The notes under the pieces were generated by a model that saw only the letters and a program-made list of their open reading frames with translations, ran no database searches and was not told the origin of the DNA. Positions 1 through 8,111 of a stretch of DNA of 64,000 nt are shown here, one piece after another; position 1 is the first letter of the stretch, and every line of letters starts with the position of its first letter. This DNA comes from Anaerolineales bacterium. Lineage in GTDB: Bacteria > Chloroflexota > Anaerolineae > Anaerolineales > Villigracilaceae. The DNA lies in assembly GCA_016928525.1 (NCBI GenBank), contig JAFGKO010000188.1, positions 1-64,000 on the forward strand, in the 5' to 3' direction. Made by a program: the position numbers and the translations under genes.

Positions 1-678
1 GCCGATTGCGCTGACATGCGCCCCTGGCTTCAGGTCGGCGTCGGCGAACACTGGCGCGGTAGATGTGGTTGCCGTGCAAACGATGTCCGCATCAGAAAGG
101 GCATGTCCAGGACTGGTCGCTACACGCAACGCTTTGGGGATGGAATCCTTCCCGGCCATTTCCTGCGCGAAAGCCTCTGCCCGTTCAACGGCCTCGTCAT
201 ACACCCAGGCCACCTCGATCTTTCTCACGCTGCAAGCTGCTTCCAATTGTGTACGTCCCTGCGCCCCCGCGCCAAACACCGCCGCCACCTTGCTGTCGGG
301 GCGAGCCAGCAAGTCAATGGCCGCGCCGCTGCCTGCACCCGTACGGATGGCAGTCAATGTGCTACCTTCCAACAATGCCACCGCCCGGCCTGTATCCGCT
401 TCGAGCACGAGCACCGCCGCCTGGATGAAAGCCAACCCGCGGTCTGGATTATTGGGAAACAGGGAAACGACTTTTACAGCCAGCGCATCGCCTCCCTGCG
501 CCTGGACATAGGCTGGCATGAATAGGCTGACGGCATCCTGCGGCGGGACGCTGAGTCGCGTCCGGAGCGGCACTTCAGCCTTCCCGTCCGAGAGAGAAGC
601 GTAGGCACGCTTCATCGCCTCGATGGTCTCTTTCATTGGCAAAGTTTTGCGCACGTCCTCAGCGCTCAGGATACGCAT
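1..678 (-). CDS. Ornithine cyclodeaminase / mu-crystallin family protein (C-terminal part missing)
   Basis: The minus strand from an ATG at 678 reads open to the window edge (226 codons; the family usually has about 330). The translation starts MRILSAEDVRKTLPMKETIE and contains the family's N-terminal dimerisation region, then the nucleotide-binding turn VFGAGAQGRTQLEA at about residues 135-148, followed by a Rossmann strand and helix. Family members are NAD(P)-dependent enzymes such as ornithine cyclodeaminase, alanine dehydrogenase or ketimine reductases. The exact substrate cannot be told from this fragment. The next gene upstream starts far away, so this gene probably has its own promoter in the 16-base gap or is read together with the lipoprotein gene. 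The truncation is only the window boundary, not damage. Confidence 0.85.
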   Translation of the reverse strand, partial: MRILSAEDVRKTLPMKETIEAMKRAYASLSDGKAEVPLRTRLSVPPQDAVSLFMPAYVQAQGGDALAVKVVSLFPNNPDRGLAFIQAAVLVLEADTGRAVALLEGSTLTAIRTGAGSGAAIDLLARPDSKVAAVFGAGAQGRTQLEAACSVRKIEVAWVYDEAVERAEAFAQEMAGKDSIPKALRVATSPGHALSDADIVCTATTSTAPVFADADLKPGAHVSAIG

Positions 679-693
679 AATTAGGCCCCTTTC

Positions 694-1302
694 TCAATTT
701 TCGGATGGCTCACAACCTTGTGGCTTCTGCCAGTGATCAGTGACCATTGCTTCAACATTTGGCGGCTGGCAAGATAGCCAGGGTTGGTCAGTTAAGTTTG
801 CGGCCCTTAACCCCTGGGAACAGGGGTCATCAATTTCAGTCAGGGTTAGAACGCCTCCATCAAGGGTCCAGGAATACGAACCAGTATCCCAGTTACAGTA
901 AGGATCGTTGAATAGGTATAGCACATCGCCTGATACGGTATATGATCCAAGACTACGCCAACCATTCACAGTGTAATAAATCCTAAAGACGCCTTTGTCC
1001 AATTGAAATTTCCACAAGCCGCCTTCCAGCGCATAGTCCGGACATCTTTTGCAAGGGAAAGGCGTAGCCAGGCGCGGGTTGATTTTAACGTAGGTACTGT
1101 CCAGAATCGTTGCCTGCTGAGCAGGCAGAGAGGTTGTCCATGGAACAGGAGCGTGGCCCAAGAGAGCAAACCAGCCGTCAGCAGGCGTAGCAGACGGAGC
1201 GGGAGACACCGTTGAAAGTGGGACCTGCGCCACCGGCTGGCAGGCCGCCATAATGGAATTCAGGAGAATGACCGAAACAACACCAAAAGTGGGATATTTC
1301 AT
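694..1302 (-). CDS. Predicted lipoprotein of unknown function
   Basis: A 202-residue secreted protein. The N-terminus has a hydrophobic stretch (VVSVILLNSIMAAC) ending in Cys21, a plausible though imperfect lipobox, followed by a Pro/Ser/Thr-rich linker. The mature part (about 50-200) is rich in Trp, Tyr and Gly with six more cysteines and looks like a small beta-rich extracellular domain. I do not recognise the family. An upstream in-frame TTG at 1311 is possible, but the ATG at 1302 lies 11 bases after a TATAAT box (1314-1319), which fits a very short leader. It sits 16 bases before the cyclodeaminase start, in the same direction, and downstream of livF with its own promoter. Confidence 0.6.
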   Translation of the reverse strand: MKYPTFGVVSVILLNSIMAACQPVAQVPLSTVSPAPSATPADGWFALLGHAPVPWTTSLPAQQATILDSTYVKINPRLATPFPCKRCPDYALEGGLWKFQLDKGVFRIYYTVNGWRSLGSYTVSGDVLYLFNDPYCNWDTGSYSWTLDGGVLTLTEIDDPCSQGLRAANLTDQPWLSCQPPNVEAMVTDHWQKPQGCEPSEN

Positions 1303-1313
1303 CAAGTTCAACC

Positions 1314-1319
1314 ATTATA
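1314..1319 (-). promoter_or_regulatory. -10 box of the lipoprotein gene
   Basis: Minus-strand TATAAT, 11 bases before the ATG at 1302. The transcript would start only a few bases before the start codon. No convincing -35 was identified. Confidence 0.45.
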
Positions 1320-1381
1320 AACAAAAGCGCAGAAGACAATGTCAAATTGTACCTCTGCGCGAAACGGAAAGTGATGGTGTG

Positions 1382-2095
1382 TTATTCCATACCGAGGTAG
1401 GCCCTTTGGACCATCTCATTCTGCTTCAGATTAGCAGCCACATCCTGGAGTACAATTTCGCCTGATTGCAACACATAACCACGGTGAGCTATCGAGAGCG
1501 CCATAAGGGCATTTTGTTCGACCAACAGGATAGTGGTTCCATCTTTGTTGATCTTTTCGATCGTATCAAAAATGGCCTCCACCAATACGGGGGCGAGGCC
1601 CATGGAGGGTTCATCCATCAGCAGGATACGAGGGTTGGCCATCATCGCACGCCCCGTCGCCAACATCTGCTGTTCGCCGCCGGAAAGTGTACCGGCGACC
1701 TGGCTATGGCGTTCTTTCAACCTTGGAAAAAGGGTAAAAACGCGTTCCAGATCGTCAGCAATATCCCGTTTGTTGTCACGGCTGTACGCACCCATATCCA
1801 GGTTTTCGGTCACAGTCAGGCTAGCAAAGATACGCCGCCCTTCCGGAACCATCGCCACACCCTTGTAAACGATTTCATGGGGCTTGTAGCGAGCCAGGTC
1901 TTCGCCCTCGAGACGGACATGCCCTTCGCGAGGTTTCATGATGCCTGTGATGGAACGCAGGGTAGTGGATTTACCCGCGCCATTTGCACCGATCAGAGTA
2001 ACAATCTCCCCTTTATCGACGGTCAGAGAAACGCCTTTTAATGCATGGATGTTACCGTAATACGAATGAATATTCTCGACTTCAAGCATTGCCAT
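1382..2095 (-). CDS. livF: Branched-chain amino acid ABC transporter ATP-binding protein LivF
   Basis: A 237-residue ABC ATPase, typical for LivF. Walker A is GANGAGKST near residue 37, the signature is LSGGEQQ near 138, Walker B is ILLMDEPSMGLAP near 157, and the switch His region is LLVEQNA. The motif DEPSMGLAP and the start MLEVENIHSYYGNIHALKGV are characteristic of LivF rather than LivG. It is the last gene of a livK-H-M-G-F operon and lies 15 bases after livG, with GGAG placed 8 bases before its ATG. With LivG it energises import of leucine, isoleucine, valine or related amino acids (amides and short peptides are also known substrates of this family). Confidence 0.96.
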   Translation of the reverse strand: MAMLEVENIHSYYGNIHALKGVSLTVDKGEIVTLIGANGAGKSTTLRSITGIMKPREGHVRLEGEDLARYKPHEIVYKGVAMVPEGRRIFASLTVTENLDMGAYSRDNKRDIADDLERVFTLFPRLKERHSQVAGTLSGGEQQMLATGRAMMANPRILLMDEPSMGLAPVLVEAIFDTIEKINKDGTTILLVEQNALMALSIAHRGYVLQSGEIVLQDVAANLKQNEMVQRAYLGME

Positions 2096-2110
2096 TGTGA
2101 ATGCTCCTGA

Positions 2111-2920
2111 TCAGGCTGCTGCCGTCGACTGGGAATCCAGCTGGCCAAGGCCACTGGCGGCACCACGCCCGAGATAAGCTTCGATTACCTTCGGGTTATT
2201 CTGGATCTGGATAGCTGTACCTTCTGCTATCTTCACCCCAAAATCAAGGACGGTGATTTGCTCGGAAATGCTCATGACCACTCTCATTTGATGTTCGATG
2301 AGCAAGATGGTAATCGCGAGCTCATCCCTTAATTGGCGGATGAAGTGCACCATCTCCTGGGTTTCACTGGGATTCATGCCAGCGGTGGGCTCATCCAGAA
2401 GTAATAGCTTTGGCCTGCTCGCCAGGGCACGGGCAATCTCGAGTCGTCGTTGGTCCCCATACGACAGGTTCATCGCCATCATATCACCCTTCCCACGCAG
2501 GCCGACAAATTGCAGCAAACGTTTTGCTTCTTCGACCGAAGTTCTTTCCTCTCGCATTGTGCGCGGATCGCGCAAAACCCCGCCAATCAGACCAGATTTC
2601 AGATGAGGGTGCATTCCGACCAGAATGTTTTCAACCGAAGTCATATTCTTGAACAGGCGGATATTCTGGTAGGTGCGTGATACACCCAGGTGAGTGACTC
2701 GATCCGGAGAAAGCCCTGTGATGTTTTTACCATTCAACAAGATTACGCCTTCCTCGGGAGTATAAAACCCAGTGACGCAGTTGAAAAACGTGGTCTTCCC
2801 GGCGCCGTTGGGCCCGATAATACTGTGGATCGCCTTTTCCTTGACTTCCAGATCAATATTGCTAAGCGCTTCGAGACCGCCGAAACGCTTTGTAACTCCT
2901 TTTGCAACCAGAACGGCCAT
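2111..2920 (-). CDS. livG: Branched-chain amino acid ABC transporter ATP-binding protein LivG
   Basis: A 269-residue ABC ATPase with Walker A GPNGAGKTT (about residue 37), signature LSYGDQRRLEIARALA, Walker B LLLLDEPTAGMNP and a C-terminal LivG-type extension (IAEGTAIQIQNNPKVIEAYLG). The signature LSYGDQRR in place of LSGGQ is the normal LivG form. A low-complexity tail rich in Ala, Ser and Gln (GLGQLDSQSTAAA) follows. It lies 15 bases downstream of livM, and a GGAGA sequence precedes its start. It pairs with LivF to power the LivHM permease. Confidence 0.96.
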   Translation of the reverse strand: MAVLVAKGVTKRFGGLEALSNIDLEVKEKAIHSIIGPNGAGKTTFFNCVTGFYTPEEGVILLNGKNITGLSPDRVTHLGVSRTYQNIRLFKNMTSVENILVGMHPHLKSGLIGGVLRDPRTMREERTSVEEAKRLLQFVGLRGKGDMMAMNLSYGDQRRLEIARALASRPKLLLLDEPTAGMNPSETQEMVHFIRQLRDELAITILLIEHQMRVVMSISEQITVLDFGVKIAEGTAIQIQNNPKVIEAYLGRGAASGLGQLDSQSTAAA

Positions 2921-2935
2921 CTTGTCTTCTCCTTG

Positions 2936-4645
2936 CTACTTTGCAGGTTCCATCGCCGCGGTCTCAGCGTCTGCTTGTGCCTTAGCCGCTGCCGCCAGTT
3001 CTTCCTCGTGCAACTCCAGTCTCCGCCGCGCATCCGGCCACAAACCTTCCGGTCTGGTCAGCATCATTACCACGAGTAATGCGCCGTAAACGAGATAGCG
3101 ATACTCTGCAAATTCACGCAGCAGTTCCGGCGAGCCCATCAGCACCAAGGAACCAACAAAGACTCCGGGGATACTCCCCATGCCGCCGATGATGATCAGG
3201 CACAGCACATTGATAGAGACCAGGAAGTTCATGCTGTGCGGGTAGACCGATTGAAGCTTGGCTGCGAAGATCGTCCCAGCGATTCCTGAGAAGAGCGCGC
3301 CGGTCGCGAAAGCCATCAGTTTATAAGCGACATGGTTGATACCCATCGCGACAGCCACATCCTCGTCTTCCCGTATCGCCATCCAGGTGCGCCCAACACG
3401 GGAATCCCTTAACCGCCAGGCAATAAAGGCAACAATGCCAACCCCTATCAAGAAAAGATAATACAGTTCCTGTTGTGTGTTCAGGACAAATCCGCCAATA
3501 CTCGGCTGGGCAATCAATTGAATTCCCTGGGAACCGCCAAACCAGGGTCGCAACCAATCGGAGAGCGCCAGCAGGCGGACAATTTCGCCAAAGCCCAGGG
3601 TCACAATGGCCAAATAGTCGCCGCGCATTTTCAACACCGGCAGGCCCAGGATCAAGCCGGAAAGCACGCAGGCGATCATGGCAAACGGCAACGCCTGCCA
3701 GTAGGTCATCGTCCCGCCCAACTCCGGGGATGTCAATACTCCCATCGTGTAAGCGCCAATGGCGAAGAAGGCCACATAACCCAGATCAAGCAATCCGGCA
3801 AAGCCAACCACGATATTCAGGCCTATGCCCATCAATATGTACATAAATACCGTATCCAGGATATCGCTGAAGAATATACCCAGGATCGGTGGGAGCAATA
3901 TCAAGACAATGGCAATCCCAGCCCAAGTCAACCAGCGCACGAGGGGGCGCTGTTTGGGTCGCACACGGGTCAAATCTACCAGATCTTTCTTCGGTTTACC
4001 GCCGCGCCAGTAATAAATTCCAACAATCAAGGCAAACAGGAGCACAGCCGCCACTGGCTTGAGACCACTGGTCGCAAACAATGCTCTAACCAGGCCTGCG
4101 AGTGGGCCCCAACGGGAAGTTACTGTCAGGATAAGATCACGTAGCAGGCCGATCATGAGAACCCAGATCAAGCCCTGACTAACTGCAGCAGAGAGGCGTT
4201 GGGGAAGAAGGAAAATTCCGCTCGCCAATACTCCCATTGCCATGCTGATCACGAGAAGGACCAGCAACCCTGGTATCAGCTCCATGTTGAATGTAAGTAT
4301 TCTATGAAGTGTGGGTGAAGAGTTGATAAACATAGCCTGTAGATCGATGCTTATGCCGATCAGCACCAATGCAGCAAGAAGAACTCCACCCACCAGACCA
4401 ACCAGCAGTCCGTTCAGGATCGCCTTTTGGGCAGATTGTGGAGAGATGCGGCGGAGCAGCGAGTAGGCCATCATAAACATCGGAGCCAGGAAGATGACCT
4501 GTCCCATGCTGAAGACGCCGCTTACGATGAAGCGCCCGCTGAAGCTTGCAACCATGCCAACCAGGGAGAGCAGGACTGCGATGGCGCCTGCCAGCAAGCC
4601 TGATTGAACTGCCTGTTTCCAGGGTGAAGAAGCCGGAGTCTGCAT
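2936..4645 (-). CDS. livM: Branched-chain amino acid ABC transporter permease LivM with long N-terminal membrane extension
   Basis: A 569-residue membrane protein. The C-terminal part (about 250-545) is a normal LivM permease, with LGYVAFFAIGAYT, LKMRGDYLAIVTLGFGEI and the cytoplasmic EAA-type loop near VGRTWMAIREDEDVA. The first 240 residues are additional: at least five more hydrophobic segments (for example residues 15-35, 45-62, 73-97, 116-140, 158-180), absent from ordinary LivM proteins of roughly 300-430 residues. The reading frame is continuous and GGAGG lies just before the ATG, so the extension appears genuine. The last 25 residues are Ala/Glu-rich and cytoplasmic. The protein forms the import channel with LivH. 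Confidence 0.93.
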   Translation of the reverse strand: MQTPASSPWKQAVQSGLLAGAIAVLLSLVGMVASFSGRFIVSGVFSMGQVIFLAPMFMMAYSLLRRISPQSAQKAILNGLLVGLVGGVLLAALVLIGISIDLQAMFINSSPTLHRILTFNMELIPGLLVLLVISMAMGVLASGIFLLPQRLSAAVSQGLIWVLMIGLLRDLILTVTSRWGPLAGLVRALFATSGLKPVAAVLLFALIVGIYYWRGGKPKKDLVDLTRVRPKQRPLVRWLTWAGIAIVLILLPPILGIFFSDILDTVFMYILMGIGLNIVVGFAGLLDLGYVAFFAIGAYTMGVLTSPELGGTMTYWQALPFAMIACVLSGLILGLPVLKMRGDYLAIVTLGFGEIVRLLALSDWLRPWFGGSQGIQLIAQPSIGGFVLNTQQELYYLFLIGVGIVAFIAWRLRDSRVGRTWMAIREDEDVAVAMGINHVAYKLMAFATGALFSGIAGTIFAAKLQSVYPHSMNFLVSINVLCLIIIGGMGSIPGVFVGSLVLMGSPELLREFAEYRYLVYGALLVVMMLTRPEGLWPDARRRLELHEEELAAAAKAQADAETAAMEPAK

Positions 4646-4655
4646 ATCCTGCCTC

Positions 4656-5717
4656 CTAAGCCTTTGCCTGTGCCAATCGTTCGCCCAGGATACCGCTCGG
4701 GCGGAAGATCAGAATGAATACCAGGATGGTAAAGGCAATCGCGTCCTTCAGTTGATAAGCGGCCGGAATGCCCATGCCATCCAAGAACAAGCTGGGACCG
4801 ACTGATTCAAGCAGACCAAGCACCATGGCTCCTACAAACGCACCGGGCACGTTACCGATGCCGCCCAGGACTGCTGCAGTGAACGCTTTCAGGCCGGGGA
4901 TAAATCCCATATAGAAATGGGCTTGTGGGAATAAGAGCAAGTAAAGAATACCTGCCAGGCCAGCCGCTGTGCCTCCCAGAGCGAAGGTATTTGCAATCGT
5001 CTTATCCACATCGATGCCCATCAGCGCCGCCACCTCTTTGTCTTCCGATACAGAGCGCATGGCCTTCCCCATTTTCGTCTTCTGTACAATTGCATAGAGG
5101 ATCAGCATCAGAACAAACGCACCGATGATGACTATGGCTTGCGTTTTAAAAATACGGATGCTGCCAAGCATCCAGAATCCCTTGAGAATATCCATATCCG
5201 GGTAACCCTTCAACCCAGAACCGTACAGGCCGCGAAAGGTATATTGCAAAAAAAACGACGCCCCGATGGCGGTTATAAGCGGGACCAGGCGGGGCGCGCT
5301 GCGCAAGGGGCGATAGGCAATCCGCTCAAGCAATATGGCGATTGAAGCAGATACAACTACTGCAACCAGTGTTACCAACAGCAAACTGAGTACAGGGTAC
5401 TTATTCCACCAGCCCAAAGAGATCAATGCATCTGCCATGAAGGTGGCTGTGAATGGCCCGCTCATAAAAACTTCACTGTGAGCAAAGTTGATCATGCGCA
5501 AAATTCCATAGACGAGGGTATATCCCAAAGCAATGAGTGCGTAAACTCCACCCAGTGCCAGACCTGTGATGGCCAAGTCAAGCCAGGTCGCTGTATTGTA
5601 CTTTCCCAAGGCTAACGTTTTGGCCGAACCGTAAACCACTATCACCGCGATGGCTAAACCGATTGCCCAAACAACTATATCAGTGGCGGTAATCCGCTGG
5701 CGCCAAGTTCTCAGCAT
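4656..5717 (-). CDS. livH: Branched-chain amino acid ABC transporter permease LivH
   Basis: A 353-residue integral membrane protein, slightly longer than typical LivH (about 300) because of a short N-terminal segment with one extra hydrophobic stretch (residues 13-30). Diagnostic motifs include GGVYALIALGYTLVYGILRMINFAHSE, split across about 55-81, the conserved loop KMGKAMRSVSEDKEVAALMGID near residue 215, and GGIGNVPGAFVGAMVLGLLE near 290. GGAG lies 9 bases before the ATG. The gene sits 10 bases upstream of livM and about 90 bases downstream of the binding-protein gene, in the usual order. Confidence 0.95.
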   Translation of the reverse strand: MLRTWRQRITATDIVVWAIGLAIAVIVVYGSAKTLALGKYNTATWLDLAITGLALGGVYALIALGYTLVYGILRMINFAHSEVFMSGPFTATFMADALISLGWWNKYPVLSLLLVTLVAVVVSASIAILLERIAYRPLRSAPRLVPLITAIGASFFLQYTFRGLYGSGLKGYPDMDILKGFWMLGSIRIFKTQAIVIIGAFVLMLILYAIVQKTKMGKAMRSVSEDKEVAALMGIDVDKTIANTFALGGTAAGLAGILYLLLFPQAHFYMGFIPGLKAFTAAVLGGIGNVPGAFVGAMVLGLLESVGPSLFLDGMGIPAAYQLKDAIAFTILVFILIFRPSGILGERLAQAKA

Positions 5718-5805
5718 CTTGTACTCCTATCCGTAGGCTTTTAGAGTGAGGGGCGAATGTGCCTTCGCCCCTCACCTTTCTTACCAACTATTGAAACTCA
5801 AACTT

Positions 5806-7023
5806 TTACGGCCAGATGCGCTCGGGCGGATACTCGCCAGCGTGGTATTCGTACACGGCGATCTTCGGATCGGCGCAGTCGCCGGTTGGCGTGCAGGTCA
5901 AATTACCGGTCAGACCCGGGAAGTTCGCCGTCGCGTACATGGCGTCGCGTAACGCCTGGCGTCCGATGTGCAGCGTTCCGTCATCATCCTGTACCGCTAC
6001 CTTCTCGATCGCGGCGAAGATTATATTTGCCGCGTCATAGGCGTGGGCATGGAAGATGCTCACAGGCGAGTCGACACCGGACAGTTCCTTGTATTTCGGT
6101 AGGAACACGGTCTGGTAATCTGCGCTGAAGGCTGACAGGTCGGGGCTGGAGACGAACGCGCCCTCAACTGCATCGCCAGCACCTTCAGGCACATCGGGCG
6201 AAAACATGCCATCCGCGCCCATCAGGTTGACTTCCTCCAGACCGGGCACTTGCTTGGCCTGGTTTAGGATCAGGCTGCCTGCCTTGACAAAGATCGGGAG
6301 ATAGATGAACTCAGGACCGCCAGTGGCGATGCTGGTCAACACGGATTTGAAGTCGGTGGCATTCGGGTCGACAGCTTCCTGTGAAGTGATCTCACCGCCC
6401 ATCTCTTTGAAGGTATCCGCAAAAACCTCCTGCAGTTTCTCAGCATACAGGGAACCATCGTGGATGGTGGCGGCTTTCCTTACTCCCATCTCTTCATAAG
6501 CGAAACGAGCCGCGGCCGCACCTTGCACAGAATCGCTGTGGGCAGTGCGCAGGTAGCCAGGGAAGTTATTGGGGTTGCCTGCCTCAGTCAAGTCAGGGGC
6601 AGTGTTGGATGCCGAGATGATCACGAAGCCAGCCTGCGAGAGCAGCGGAACTGCAACGCGGGCTGCGCTCGAGCAGGAGGTGCCGATCACTGCGACAATG
6701 GTCGGGTCGGCAGCCAGCTTGGTGCCGGCAGCCTGGCCGCCCTCAGCGGAGCAGGCTTCATCTTCGCCTGTCAGGGAGATATCATGGCCGAGCACCTGGC
6801 CCTTGAGGGCAACGGCAACTTCGACGCCGGTGCGCGAGTCGATGCCCAGGGTTTCATCAGGGCCCGAAATCACCATAGCATAGGCAATGTGAATGGGTTC
6901 GCCCGGGGCAATATCTACACATCCTATTGGGTCGGTGCATTCATATGGTGCAGGGCCGCAAGCGCCAAGCGCCATGCTGGCGATCACGAGCGCTGCAAAC
7001 AAAGCAAACAAACGTTTGGACAT
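5806..7023 (-). CDS. livK: Branched-chain amino acid ABC transporter substrate-binding lipoprotein LivK
   Basis: A 405-residue type I periplasmic-binding-fold protein anchored as a lipoprotein: the signal sequence ends ASMALGAC with Cys21 as the lipidated residue. The mature part has the family hallmarks IHIAYAMVISGP, then SLTGEDEACSAEGGQAAGTKL, AVIGTSCSSAARV and the ligand-binding loop IISASNTAPDLTE. Further extracellular lobes run to AVYEYHAGEYPPERIWP at the C-terminus. It is the first gene of the liv operon and has a strong ribosome-binding site (GGAGGAGGAA). Ligand identity within the branched-chain/amide family is inferred only. The leader upstream contains an unusual perfect Shine-Dalgarno sequence (7107-7120). 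Confidence 0.94.
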   Translation of the reverse strand: MSKRLFALFAALVIASMALGACGPAPYECTDPIGCVDIAPGEPIHIAYAMVISGPDETLGIDSRTGVEVAVALKGQVLGHDISLTGEDEACSAEGGQAAGTKLAADPTIVAVIGTSCSSAARVAVPLLSQAGFVIISASNTAPDLTEAGNPNNFPGYLRTAHSDSVQGAAAARFAYEEMGVRKAATIHDGSLYAEKLQEVFADTFKEMGGEITSQEAVDPNATDFKSVLTSIATGGPEFIYLPIFVKAGSLILNQAKQVPGLEEVNLMGADGMFSPDVPEGAGDAVEGAFVSSPDLSAFSADYQTVFLPKYKELSGVDSPVSIFHAHAYDAANIIFAAIEKVAVQDDDGTLHIGRQALRDAMYATANFPGLTGNLTCTPTGDCADPKIAVYEYHAGEYPPERIWP

Positions 7024-7097
7024 TTCTTCCTCCTCCGAAAGATAAGAAACTAGATTACCCGTCGTACGGGCCGAACGTTACCAGCAGACAAGGCTTG

Positions 7098-7120
7098 CTA
7101 TGTCAGCATCACCTCCTTTT
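7098..7120 (-). promoter_or_regulatory. Perfect Shine-Dalgarno sequence and three-codon mini-ORF in the livK leader
   Basis: On the minus strand the leader reads AAAAGGAGGTGATG, which contains the full complement of the 16S rRNA 3' end, followed by the frame ATG CTG ACA TAG (7109-7098). It lies about 75 bases before the real livK start, which has its own ribosome-binding site. Whether it is translated or acts as a ribosome standby site is unknown. Confidence 0.35.
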
Positions 7121-7149
7121 GCAATTCCATTATTTTTTAATAAAAACCG

Positions 7150-7172
7150 GAGAAACATATACTGAGTTTCTC
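7150..7172. repeat. Short inverted repeat upstream of livK
   Basis: GAGAAAC (7150-7156) and GTTTCTC (7166-7172) form 7-bp arms nine bases apart in the intergenic region before livK. It could be an operator for the liv operon or a weak hairpin. No T-run follows in either direction. Confidence 0.35.
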
Positions 7173-7287
7173 TCGGCCCATCCACATAAACACAAATACA
7201 GGTACATTAACGTAAAAGTATACCAAACTAATGACTATGCGGGAGGGAACTTAGCCTTCCTTCGTTCAAAATATGACAATTTTTTAC

Positions 7288-7791
7288 CTATTTTTTATCC
7301 TCTTGAGTTTTGTATAGCAGCTGTTCACGAATACGCAGGTCAGTGTTGCGGATTTTCATGGCAAGGTCAGCCGCAAGATTATACATAAGTCGATAGCCCA
7401 GTTGAGGGTACGTTTCACAAAGCATGATCAATTTATCACGGGGAATTACCAACAAGCGCGTATCTTTCTGAGCAGCACGTGCAGACGCAGACCTGAGCCC
7501 TTCATCAACAAGCGCGACCTCGCCAAAAGACTGTCCTCGACGCAACGTCGCAATAGCAGATCCTGCCTGTTTATTCTTATCGGGCGTACCGACCAAGGCA
7601 GGATTGATCAAAATTTCAACTTCACCCTGAGTGATAATATATAGCTCCTGGCTGCCGCTATTCTCCTTAAAAACAATCTCCCCAGCTTGGAATACGACCT
7701 CTCGACACAGATTGGACACCATTTCAATTTGCGTGGGAGTGAATTGGTAGAATATGTCACTTTGCTTGAGATAATTTACAATGGCGCTCAC
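7288..7791 (-). CDS. Cyclic nucleotide-binding (CNMP) domain protein
   Basis: A 167-residue protein consisting of one cyclic-nucleotide-binding beta-barrel: VVFQAGEIVFKENSGSQELYIITQGEVEIL, split at about residues 35-65, then GQSFGEVALVDEGLRSASARA, the phosphate-binding cassette, near 100-120. The cassette has FGE and then S-A-S-A-R-A, close to the cAMP/cGMP-binding consensus. There is no DNA-binding helix-turn-helix, only a C-terminal helical tail, so it is a stand-alone sensor rather than a CRP-type regulator. I chose the GTG at 7791 (AAGGG nine bases upstream) over the ATG at 7884 because the extra 31 residues look non-coding and would overlap the rho promoter. It is divergent from rho. Confidence 0.75.
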   Translation of the reverse strand: MSAIVNYLKQSDIFYQFTPTQIEMVSNLCREVVFQAGEIVFKENSGSQELYIITQGEVEILINPALVGTPDKNKQAGSAIATLRRGQSFGEVALVDEGLRSASARAAQKDTRLLVIPRDKLIMLCETYPQLGYRLMYNLAADLAMKIRNTDLRIREQLLYKTQEDKK

Positions 7792-7878
7792 GGCAACAAT
7801 CCCTTGATATGAAGTGTAGCATAAACAAGGGCGGTGCGCAACAAGATTATAAACAGAATTTGAAACCCAAAATTTTGC

Positions 7879-7907
7879 TTGCAAGCCCCGAACGAACGTG
7901 CTATAAT
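7879..7907 (+). promoter_or_regulatory. Promoter of rho
   Basis: TTGCAA (7879-7884), 17 bases, then TATAAT (7902-7907), preceded by TG at the extended -10 position. Transcription would start near 7914, giving a leader of about 200 bases before the rho ATG, long compared with other leaders in this window. Confidence 0.7.
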
Positions 7908-7913
7908 GCTGAC

Positions 7914-8111
7914 AGTTTCCCCGCTTCTTAAAACATCCTTTTAAGTGCCCGATCCGCGTTTAGCCATTATGCCTACCCGGGTTATGCGTAAACAAATTTG
8001 AATAAAAACCCAATTTCTCCAAACTTATGACGTGAATCGCCAGCCCATACATGGGGGTCTGGTTTGTTTCTGCTTTTCTACCCATGATTATTTCAATATT
8101 GAGATGAGGAC
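7914..8111 (+). other. Long untranslated leader of rho
   Basis: About 200 bases between the predicted start site and the rho ATG contain no convincing ORF and no T-tract terminator. In other bacteria rho is autoregulated by Rho-dependent termination within its leader, so this leader may serve that role (inference). GAGATGAGGAC just before the ATG contains the ribosome-binding site. Confidence 0.35.

Noticed and set aside
7792..7884. N-terminal extension of the cyclic-nucleotide-domain protein to the ATG at 7884
   Set aside because: The extra residues look non-coding and would overlap the rho -35 region; a GTG at 7791 with AAGGG upstream fits better.
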